Positions 54,456 through 61,776 of a stretch of DNA of 64,000 bases are shown piece after piece. The position numbers were made by a program, and so were the translations under genes. The notes beneath the pieces are model-generated. The model was not told the DNA's origin and did not search any database. It was given only the letters and a program-made list of their open reading frames with translations. Source of the DNA: Halobacillus litoralis (GTDB lineage: Bacteria > Bacillota > Bacilli > Bacillales > Halobacillaceae). Each line of letters starts with the position of its first letter. The first letter of the stretch is position 1. The stretch lies in the NCBI RefSeq assembly GCF_004101865.1, contig NZ_CP026118.1, positions 4,047,001 through 4,111,000 of the forward strand. The letters run 5' to 3'.

Positions 54456-56417
54456 GTGAAAAGATGGAAACCAGGATTTATAGCCGTACTTATTTTTTTA
54501 TTAGGATGGACAAGTTTGCCTGTGTCGCAGATGGCCGAAGCGGCAGGAACGAATGATGTGGTCATTAATGAAGTGGCCTGGATGGGCACGGATGTGAGTT
54601 ATAACGATGAATGGATCGAGCTTTACAATCCGACTGGTTCAGACATTTCCCTTGAGGGATGGTCTTTGAATGCAACCGATGGCTCCCCGCAGATTTCATT
54701 ATCGGGCACAATTCCGGCTGGAGGGTATTACTTACTTGAAAGGACGGACGATTCGACCGTTTCTAATGTCGATGCTGACTTCATTTACACAGGGGCCATG
54801 GGCAATACGGGCGAAGTGCTTGAACTTAGTGATGGTACACAAATCATTGATGCGGTGGATGCCTGGTATGCAGGTAATAATGAGAGCAAAGCGACGATGG
54901 AAAGAGTCGATCCAGAAACCGAGGGGACGGATGCTTCAAACTGGCGTACAGCGACTGATACATATACAGAAGGACTGGGAACACCTTCTGCCAGCTATAC
55001 TTCCGAGGAGGAAGGGTGTTCCACGGCGAATGAACACTTGAACAACGTCAGTGAAACTGCCGGAAGCATCAATGTGTTTTTTAACAAATGTGCTGATGAA
55101 CAATACGCAACTTCTGGTAACGAAGCCAACTATAATGTGAATTTGGAAGATCGGTTGATTCATCGCATCAATCAGGCGACGACATCGATCGATCTTGCAA
55201 CATATGAAATCAACTTGCCAGGCATCATTGATGCGTTGATGGCAAAAGCTGCTGAAGGGGTAGACGTCCGCGTCATCGCTGATGCCAAAGATGGAAGCGA
55301 TCCTCACTACGCGGAGCGTTATCAAACGATGCGTTTGTATGCGGAGAAATTGGTACGTGGACAGGATAATGTCATCGGAACCAGTGATGATACGACGGTT
55401 TTCTCCGATTCGATCATGTTTGCTGTAGAGGACGTAACGCTCAGGGAACAGTACGGACTTCCGAGTTCAACAGCTGGGATGGAGGAAGTGACAGTAGAAG
55501 TAGGGAGTGGAACAGAGACCGGATATAAACTTGCCGGTGCGGAACAAAAAAGTGAAGGAAGTTATTACTCGCCAGGACAGCAAATGCATAACAAATTTGC
55601 CGTCATTGACGGGGAGTGGGTGTTTACTGGAAGCTGGAATTTTACCGTGACGGGGTTATATGGTTCAGAAGAGAACATGCAGAACGATGTCCTTGGAGGG
55701 AACACTCAGCACGTGGTGGAATTGAATTCCTCAGCACTTGCGGATGTATTTAAAACAGAGTTTGATGAAATGTGGGGAAGCGCTGGGATGAACCCGGATG
55801 CGGCCGTTTCGAACTATCATGGTCGGAAAGTGGACAACACTCTTCATACTGTCGACGTTGGAGGGAAAGAAGTGGATGTGTACTTTTCAGCAGGTGATGA
55901 TGCGATTGGACAAATGACTTCTTATGTAAAAAATGAGGCGGATTACAGCAGTTACTTTTCGATATTTGCCTGGAGTGATCAAGCCCTTGTCGATGAATTG
56001 AAATACAAATGGGAAGGCTCGTATGACGACATGGAAGGTAGTTTGACAGGTTTTGATGTACGCGGAGTCTTTGATCAGAGCTTCTGGAATCAATGGTGGT
56101 CAGCTTCCATTGAAATGACCGGTCGTACGGCAAGCCAAACTTCCGAAAACAACCCGAATGTCCGTTGGAATCATGCCGCTCCAGTTTATGAAGATGCGGA
56201 GGATCGCAAAATGCATGCGAAAACGATGTTGATTGATGCCGCAAACCCGACCAGTGATCCGACCACAATTGTCGGATCGACGAATTGGAGTACGAATGGA
56301 AATGAAATCAACGATGAAAACATGTTGTTCATTCATGATGAAGATGTGACGAATCAATTCTTACAGGAGTTTTATACCCGGTATGAGGCAGCGGGAGGAG
56401 AGATTCCAGCTCCTTGA
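54456..56417 (+). CDS. Secreted lamin-tail domain + phospholipase D-like protein
   Basis: 653 aa. Signal peptide (MKRWKPGFIAVLIFLLGWTS…AEAAG), a lamin-tail (LTD) domain at ~35-150 (VVINEVAWMGTDVSYNDEWI, ELYNPTGSDISLEGW), then two PLD-type HKD motifs: HNKFAVIDGEWVFTGSWNFT (~377) and HAKTMLIDAANPTSDPTTIV, GSTNWSTNGN (~585). It is an exported nuclease or phosphodiesterase. GTG 54456 has GGGGG 9 nt upstream; ATG 54447 abuts it. The LTD fusion is typical of bacterial secreted nucleases such as EndA-like DNA degraders. Confidence 0.85.
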   Translation: MKRWKPGFIAVLIFLLGWTSLPVSQMAEAAGTNDVVINEVAWMGTDVSYNDEWIELYNPTGSDISLEGWSLNATDGSPQISLSGTIPAGGYYLLERTDDSTVSNVDADFIYTGAMGNTGEVLELSDGTQIIDAVDAWYAGNNESKATMERVDPETEGTDASNWRTATDTYTEGLGTPSASYTSEEEGCSTANEHLNNVSETAGSINVFFNKCADEQYATSGNEANYNVNLEDRLIHRINQATTSIDLATYEINLPGIIDALMAKAAEGVDVRVIADAKDGSDPHYAERYQTMRLYAEKLVRGQDNVIGTSDDTTVFSDSIMFAVEDVTLREQYGLPSSTAGMEEVTVEVGSGTETGYKLAGAEQKSEGSYYSPGQQMHNKFAVIDGEWVFTGSWNFTVTGLYGSEENMQNDVLGGNTQHVVELNSSALADVFKTEFDEMWGSAGMNPDAAVSNYHGRKVDNTLHTVDVGGKEVDVYFSAGDDAIGQMTSYVKNEADYSSYFSIFAWSDQALVDELKYKWEGSYDDMEGSLTGFDVRGVFDQSFWNQWWSASIEMTGRTASQTSENNPNVRWNHAAPVYEDAEDRKMHAKTMLIDAANPTSDPTTIVGSTNWSTNGNEINDENMLFIHDEDVTNQFLQEFYTRYEAAGGEIPAP

Positions 56418-56649
56418 TCGGATAGGAAGGAGTTGGGACAAAATGATAACTGCCTTTGGAAAAGACGAACAATAGCGAAGTATGTTCCCGGAGCGGTGTA
56501 TGCATTAATAGCTTCATAAATAAATCCTGCCATTAATCTATGCCAGAAAAAGGGGGAGTTCGATCAGCGTGCGAGTACTCAAGCAGATTATTTCTCTTTC
56601 TTGGATGCATTTGTCATAATATGCAAGGTAAGAAAGAGGAGGCTATACA
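56418..56649. other. Intergenic region before the old yellow enzyme gene
   Basis: No feature beyond a likely promoter; tiny frames here have no ribosome binding site. Confidence 0.3.
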
Positions 56650-57756
56650 TTGACATCAACTACAAATAAATCCATCGAACCTCTATTTGAGGCATTCCAT
56701 AGTGAAAAATTAGACTTGGACAACCGTACAGTCATGGCACCTATGACACGCGGATTTTCTCCAGAGGGGATACCTGGCGAGGATGTCGCTGCTTATTACC
56801 GGCGCCGTGCGGAAAATGGTGTAGGTCTGATCGTTACAGAAGGAACCGGAATTAACCATCCCTCTTCTGTATCAGGTGCAAGCATTCCGCTTTTCCACGG
56901 AGAAGAGTCATTAAATGGCTGGAAGCACGTGGTTGACGAAGTGCATAAAGCAGGCGGCAAAATAGCACCACAGCTTTGGCATGTCGGCATGACTCGGAAA
57001 AAAGGTGAGCTCCCAAATGAGGAGGCCCTGCCTGTTGGTCCTTCCGGTTTAAGCCTTGACGGTGAACAAGTAACGGAGCCGCTGACGACAGAGGAAACGG
57101 AACAGCTAGTGGAAGCATATGCGCAGGCTGCTGCTGACGCTAAACGCCTCGGCTTTGATGCCATTGAGCTTCACGGGGCTCATGGGTACCTGATTGACCA
57201 GTTTTTCTGGGAACAAACGAACAAGCGCACAGATCGCTTCGGCGGAGACATCGTTGGCCGCACACAGTTTGCTGTGGAAATCATCGAAGCGTGCCGCCGC
57301 GAAGTCGGACCAGACTTCCCGATCATCTTCCGTTTCTCTCAATGGAAAATGAACGACTTTAATGCAAAACTCGCGAAAACATCAGAAGAACTGGACAGTT
57401 TCCTGCAGCCGCTTGTATCAGCTGGAGTGGATATCTTCCACTGTTCTACACGCCGCTTCTGGGAACCTGAATTTGAAGGTTCTGACTTGAATCTCGCAGG
57501 CTGGACGAAGAAACTCTCAGGTAAACCGGTTATTTCTGTAGGTTCCGTCGGCTTAAATGGAGAATTCACAAGCTTTAATTCAGCGGAAGCCACCAGTCTC
57601 GATAACCTCATGGGAAAACTCGAAAATGATGAGTTCGACCTTGTGGCCATCGGACGCTCTCTATTAATCGATCCTGAATGGGTGAAAAAAATCCGCGAAG
57701 GCCGTGCGGAAGATTTGCAGCCATTTGATAAAGCTGCGCTTCAACAATTATATTAA
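56650..57756 (+). CDS. Old yellow enzyme family NADH:flavin oxidoreductase
   Basis: 368 aa TIM-barrel flavoenzyme: NRTVMAPMTRGFSPEGIP, APQLWHVGMTRKKGE, FDAIELHGAHGYLIDQFFWE, the R-x-x-x-x-GG (KRTDRFGGDI) phosphate region and FDLVAIGRSLLIDPEW at the end. It reduces activated alkenes with NAD(P)H, possibly in electrophile detoxification (N-ethylmaleimide reductase-like). TTG with AGGAGG 7 nt upstream. Monocistronic, ending at a strong terminator. Confidence 0.88.
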   Translation: MTSTTNKSIEPLFEAFHSEKLDLDNRTVMAPMTRGFSPEGIPGEDVAAYYRRRAENGVGLIVTEGTGINHPSSVSGASIPLFHGEESLNGWKHVVDEVHKAGGKIAPQLWHVGMTRKKGELPNEEALPVGPSGLSLDGEQVTEPLTTEETEQLVEAYAQAAADAKRLGFDAIELHGAHGYLIDQFFWEQTNKRTDRFGGDIVGRTQFAVEIIEACRREVGPDFPIIFRFSQWKMNDFNAKLAKTSEELDSFLQPLVSAGVDIFHCSTRRFWEPEFEGSDLNLAGWTKKLSGKPVISVGSVGLNGEFTSFNSAEATSLDNLMGKLENDEFDLVAIGRSLLIDPEWVKKIREGRAEDLQPFDKAALQQLY

Positions 57757-57763
57757 TCGATTA

Positions 57764-57791
57764 AAAGGTCCACCGACGCCGGTGGACCTTT
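57764..57791 (+). terminator. Rho-independent terminator after the flavoenzyme
   Basis: AAAGGTCCACCG (57764-57775) pairs with CGGTGGACCTTT (57780-57791), followed by TTTT. Confidence 0.85.
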
Positions 57792-57940
57792 TTTTAGTGA
57801 AAGTAACTGAACCCAAAGTGCGATAACCCTATAGCGACGCATAGGAGGGGCAGCGTATAATGGCAAAGAGATTTACTATAAAAAGAACGCCCTTACTCCA
57901 GATTCTTTTAACAGATACAACATTGATAAAAAGGCTTTAT

Positions 57941-59413
57941 TTATTGGTATATGTTCCCGTCTTGATCGACATAAACGGAAAGGATAATGGTGCGATTAAA
58001 AGCATCGTTGTTTACTGTTTTACCATGAACATCGACTGTAATATTATAGATTCCCTCTCCGTATTTAGGAATCTTTGTGAAAATGGTCTGGTTGATGTTC
58101 TTCCAGCTATTGGTTTTCGATTGCCGTTCTCCTTTTCTGATAAAAGCTAAGCGGATATCTGCAGTTAATTTCCTTTGATTATTCCAAATTAAATAGCTGT
58201 CTTTGGTCTGGAAGAGTAAATTCAAATCAGCATCGACGATCACTTCAAGTTCTTCATTAATCGGACTTTCATAAGCTACCGATAGCAGGTATCGTTCATA
58301 GGGAGAAGTCGATTGGAGCTTCCAACTGCCCTTTTCAGGAGATACAAGGGTGAATGTGTGATGGTAGGCTCCTTCGAAAATCTCACTATCAGCTGTTGTT
58401 ATCATTTGATAATCTTTGCTTCCATCTGGATGAAATAAGGTAAGGAGAGGGTCTGGCTGGTTGCTGACCCAGTCGACGATCACTTCTTTTACCTCTTCTT
58501 CTACTTCAAAAACCTCCACAATAGATCCTCTGTAAACTCCGCCTTGATGATATGAGGGATGGTAAGCTTGTGGGGAATGACTGGCGACATTGACCGTTTG
58601 AGTGATGGGGATTCTTCCACCCTCTGATAAGTAGTCTTGTAAATAGGGGAAGGTAGAACTACCCCGTTTTATTTCATAATGGTTCCAGTCGTCTACCCGA
58701 ATTTCTGTTGCATAAGGAAGCCTTGAACTCTCAACTGTAACAACCCCGTCATTTGCACCAAAACTTCTTAAGTATAATCCACCCCAGAATAAAGATGTAC
58801 CAAAGGCTCCCCAGCCTGTTCCCCCGAATGTAAAAGTAGGGACATGATCAATTGTCGGCAGGGAGTCCGTTTGACTTCTGTAGTAGCTCATGTACCCTGT
58901 TTGAAGAGAAAACGTGGCATCATTTTTACTCCCGATTATATCTGCGAGCCAGGAAGCCCAACTGCTGTAAGCCAGATTCGCGAGCTGCGAACCATGGTGC
59001 GGTGAAGATAGTGTAATGATCTCATGAACGTAAGGGAGAGCACCATAATGCAAAAGTGCTGCCTGGGTGTCTATTCCGCCTTTACTATGAGCGATTACAG
59101 TTAATCGCTCACCAAAATGTTCATAAAGGTCAGGGATGATCGTTGCTAATAATAGACCGTTGTCCCACATATCCTTTACAGGCGATACATCAATGAACGC
59201 TGTCTCGTAGCCATGCTCTCGAGCCAATTCATACATATCATTATCCTCCCACCATGTGTAGGAAGAGCTATTGATTCCATGAATGAATACGAGAGGAGCA
59301 ATACCAGGCTGAGGGTTTGCAGGGGCTTCTCCCAGATACCATTTTCCTGGAGTTCCAAGCTTGCTGTACTTTCCCATCATTTTTGTTCTAACTTGAGAAG
59401 AATAAGAATTCAT
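57941..59413 (-). CDS. Lipase/esterase-like alpha/beta hydrolase, 490 aa
   Basis: Beginning MNSYSSQVRTKMMGKYSKLG. FIHGINSSSYTWW carries the oxyanion hole, nucleophile Ser110 in IAHSKGG (variant of GHSxGG), then ITLSSPHHGSQLA and the His in DDWNHYEIK (~245). Residues ~280-490 form two beta-rich domains of unknown role, possibly substrate or surface binding. It resembles bacterial triacylglycerol lipases; no signal peptide is seen, so the enzyme may be cytosolic or a start may be missed. AAGGAGG upstream of ATG. Confidence 0.75.
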   Translation of the reverse strand: MNSYSSQVRTKMMGKYSKLGTPGKWYLGEAPANPQPGIAPLVFIHGINSSSYTWWEDNDMYELAREHGYETAFIDVSPVKDMWDNGLLLATIIPDLYEHFGERLTVIAHSKGGIDTQAALLHYGALPYVHEIITLSSPHHGSQLANLAYSSWASWLADIIGSKNDATFSLQTGYMSYYRSQTDSLPTIDHVPTFTFGGTGWGAFGTSLFWGGLYLRSFGANDGVVTVESSRLPYATEIRVDDWNHYEIKRGSSTFPYLQDYLSEGGRIPITQTVNVASHSPQAYHPSYHQGGVYRGSIVEVFEVEEEVKEVIVDWVSNQPDPLLTLFHPDGSKDYQMITTADSEIFEGAYHHTFTLVSPEKGSWKLQSTSPYERYLLSVAYESPINEELEVIVDADLNLLFQTKDSYLIWNNQRKLTADIRLAFIRKGERQSKTNSWKNINQTIFTKIPKYGEGIYNITVDVHGKTVNNDAFNRTIILSVYVDQDGNIYQ

Positions 59414-59496
59414 GAAAGACCTCCTTCAAGATAAAAACGAGTCTACCATTAATTTGCAATCAGGGATATTATTCCAATATCAGTTCCTATTATAGT

Positions 59497-59850
59497 ATGA
59501 TTGAGGTAGTCCGTATATCAACCGAAAGTGATAGTAAAGCAATTATAAATGTGAAAAAGTACCTGAAAAACTTTCAGAAGCATATAAACAACAAGTTTTT
59601 ATTTGCTGCAAAAAATATTCAAGAGGCAGCAAGATTCCTAGCTGAAAAATACAATACTACAAAGAGTAAATATTATCATCAAATTGAAAGAGGACATAAG
59701 AATGCCCGCCGATTTTGGTTAGTACCAGCTAACCCGAATGATTATGACATAGAGAGTGCATTTAGCTATTATGAAACCATAGATTGGAAACGTTCTTATA
59801 ATTATGAGAATGGGGATATAGTAACACTTGTATTATCATCCTGTGTCTAG
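59497..59850 (+). pseudogene. Truncated EVE-domain protein
   Basis: 117 aa. From residue ~70, NARRFWLVPANPNDYDIESA then FSYYETIDWKRSYNYENGDI are the start of an EVE domain (PUA-like, binds modified bases; cf. RYWLVPANP…IDW…GDIV). The domain stops ~40 residues in, with VTLVLSSCV, so its second half is missing. Residues 1-60 (…NKFLFAAKNIQEAARFLAEK…) look like the adjoining linker of EVE fused to restriction-type domains. No ribosome binding site. Base composition is more AT-rich than neighbours. Confidence 0.55.
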
Positions 59851-59921
59851 AAAATGAAACGTATTGAGTTTCATTACGTATCAATTAACGAAAGGAAAAC
59901 AAGAAAGCAGGCGATTGATCA

Positions 59922-60272
59922 ATGACACAAAAACTTCTCCGTTTTGAAGGTTTATTTGTTTTACTAGCTTCTCTCTATTTCTATTCCATCCTGGAAAATC
60001 ACAGCTGGCTGTGGTTCATTCTTTTGTTGTTCGTCCCCGACATTTCTATGATCGGGTATGCTTTCAATGAACAGATCGGGAGTATTCTGTATAACATTTT
60101 CCACAGTTATCTTATCCCGATTTTTGTTGTCATACTGGCATTTTTCATTACAAATGAATGGCTGTTTTCTATAGCGATCATATGGATGGCTCATATAGGG
60201 ATGGACAGGATGCTTGGATTCGGTTTGAAATATCCAAGTGGATTCAAAGATACGCATTTACAGAGAGTATAG
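59922..60272 (+). CDS. DUF4260 membrane protein
   Basis: 116 aa with three or four hydrophobic segments and the DUF4260 signature PDISMIGYAFNEQIGSILYN, FHSYLIPI, WMAHIGMDRMLGFGLKYPSG and FKDTHLQRV at the end. Function unknown. The AAAGCAGGCG upstream site is moderate. It precedes the nucleotidyltransferase gene by 12 nt in the same orientation, so an operon is likely. Confidence 0.8.
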   Translation: MTQKLLRFEGLFVLLASLYFYSILENHSWLWFILLLFVPDISMIGYAFNEQIGSILYNIFHSYLIPIFVVILAFFITNEWLFSIAIIWMAHIGMDRMLGFGLKYPSGFKDTHLQRV

Positions 60273-60284
60273 GAGGGAAGGACT

Positions 60285-61028
60285 TTGGTGAAGGAAGTGT
60301 TGGAGCACTTGGTAGGTAAAATCAAAGACATCGCAGGTGATCGATTGGTAGGTGTGTATTTACATGGTTCGCTCGCTATGAGCAGTTTTTTTCCTGAGAG
60401 TAGCGACATCGATGTGATCGCAGTGACAGATCAGGCTTTGGAAAATGAACAGTACAGGCTGCTTACAGAATATTTATTGGCGCGATCCGACCATCCATTT
60501 CCAATTGAAATCAGTGTTTTGAATAAGGAACAATTGCAGCATTGGAAGCATCCTTGTTTGTTCGATTATCATTTCAGTGAAGATTGGCGGGAGCATTTTG
60601 AAATGAAGCCAGCGGTGTACTTCAATAAGGGAGGAATGAGAGACGCTGATTTAGCGGCCCACCTGACTATTTTAAACAAGAGAGGGCAAGTGCTTTACGG
60701 ATCGCCGATTAAGGAGGTTTTTCCTGCCATCCCTGTCGAAGATTATAAACATGCGATTCTTGCAGACTATCAGGATTGTTTGGAAGACATGGATGATGAC
60801 CCCGTCTATAGTATTTTGAATATGCTCCGGGTCTATCGATACTTGCTGGACGGGATGATTAATTCTAAGCTGGAAGCGGGAGAATGGGGGCTTCTTCAAC
60901 TGCCTGAATATCAATCTGTTTTACGAAAAGTGATAGCTGTTCAAAAGGGCGATTCCAAATTACTCGATATGCAGGAGTTAGACAGTTTGAGGGAAGCAAT
61001 ACATAAGCAAGTGAAGGGTATGCTTTGA
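60285..61028 (+). CDS. Aminoglycoside nucleotidyltransferase-like protein (AadA/DUF4111)
   Basis: 247 aa. The nucleotidyltransferase core is at the N-terminus: GVYLHGSLAMSSFFPESSDI, DVIAVTD, i.e. GS...S.D.D with two metal-binding Asp. DUF4111 follows (~110-240, ADLAAHLTILNKRGQVLYGS, PVYSILNMLRVYRYLLDGMI, EAGEWGLLQLPEY). Relatives adenylylate streptomycin/spectinomycin; chromosomal ones often confer intrinsic resistance. Start TTG 60285 or GTG 60288, both after GGAGGGAAGG. Confidence 0.82.
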   Translation: MVKEVLEHLVGKIKDIAGDRLVGVYLHGSLAMSSFFPESSDIDVIAVTDQALENEQYRLLTEYLLARSDHPFPIEISVLNKEQLQHWKHPCLFDYHFSEDWREHFEMKPAVYFNKGGMRDADLAAHLTILNKRGQVLYGSPIKEVFPAIPVEDYKHAILADYQDCLEDMDDDPVYSILNMLRVYRYLLDGMINSKLEAGEWGLLQLPEYQSVLRKVIAVQKGDSKLLDMQELDSLREAIHKQVKGML

Positions 61029-61053
61029 AAATGCCAAGATAGAGGAGGATATT

Positions 61054-61446
61054 ATGAATTTCCGCGAATTCGGAATAATTTTGTTCGTTGAACATTATGA
61101 GGATTGTATCAATTTCTATAAGAACGGATTACGACTGGAAGTGAGAAATGTAAAAGATACCCTCACCACGTTCGAATTACCGCAGGGTTATTTGATGGTG
61201 GAACAGGAGGGTGTCGGATTCATGTACGAAAAAAATCGTGCGCAGAATCCTGTCGTTCTCCGTTTTGACGTGCATCATTTAGAGGAACAAGTAAAAGTAT
61301 TAAAACAAAGAGGTATCGACTTTTCACAGGAACGACTGGAATTTGACTGGGGAACGATCGCTGTCCTCCAGGACCCTGACGGCAACCGCATCGAACTGGG
61401 AGAAATCAATGAAACTAGCGGTTCTTATGCTAAGGATGAAAGGTAA
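61054..61446 (+). CDS. VOC-superfamily (glyoxalase/bleomycin resistance-like) protein
   Basis: 130 aa, one vicinal-oxygen-chelate module: FVEHYEDCINFYKNGLRLEV, VLRFDVHHLEEQVKVLKQRG and a final strand AVLQDPDGNRIELGE with the metal-binding Glu. These are binding or isomerase/dioxygenase domains; no substrate can be named. GAGGAGG upstream of ATG. It ends just before the repeat copy D, whose hairpin has a T run and can terminate it. Confidence 0.8.
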   Translation: MNFREFGIILFVEHYEDCINFYKNGLRLEVRNVKDTLTTFELPQGYLMVEQEGVGFMYEKNRAQNPVVLRFDVHHLEEQVKVLKQRGIDFSQERLEFDWGTIAVLQDPDGNRIELGEINETSGSYAKDER

Positions 61447-61484
61447 GTAAACACAAAAACGCTAGGAGAATTCGAGGCAAGTGA

Positions 61485-61765
61485 AGAACTGCAACTTTTT
61501 GAGCTATGCATCAAATAAAGAAGCCGAGTTGGACGATTTTGTCGTTCAACTCGGCTTTTTTTCAATTTACAAGAAAATCACTCTTATCAGATGGACCTGG
61601 TTGATTCCACGATGAGCGGTCGGTGGTGACGCCTGCGGGAATAGCGCGAGCCGAAGATTCACTTGGTCAAGTGATCTTCTTGACCAAGTTAGCTGAGGCC
61701 GTGCCCGCGGCAAGCACCCACCGACAAGTGATTCGTGAGAAGCAACAACAAACTTTAACAGCTCC
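61485..61765 (-). repeat. Dispersed hairpin-tail repeat, copy D (full length)
   Basis: Lead GAACTGCAACTTTTTGAGC at 61485, 16-bp stem-loop 61521-61536/61542-61557 followed by TTTTTTT, spacer, internal core (61602-61690) with GACGCCTGCGGGAATAGCGC and the palindrome ACTTGGTCAA/TTGACCAAGT, then tail 61689-61765. With copy C it defines the full element of ~280 bp. Confidence 0.75.
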
Positions 61766-61776
61766 AGTGAGTTCAC

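Noticed and set aside
55750..56268. 172-codon antisense ORF inside the secreted PLD gene
   Set aside because: Antisense of a gene with intact HKD motifs; no start signal and His-rich composition typical of reverse frames.
57860..58150. 96-codon + strand ORF with an AGGAGG upstream (MAKRFTIKRTPLLQILLTD…)
   Set aside because: Mostly antisense to the lipase gene's 3' end. The good ribosome binding site suggests the 5' stub of a lost gene, but the body has no supporting features.
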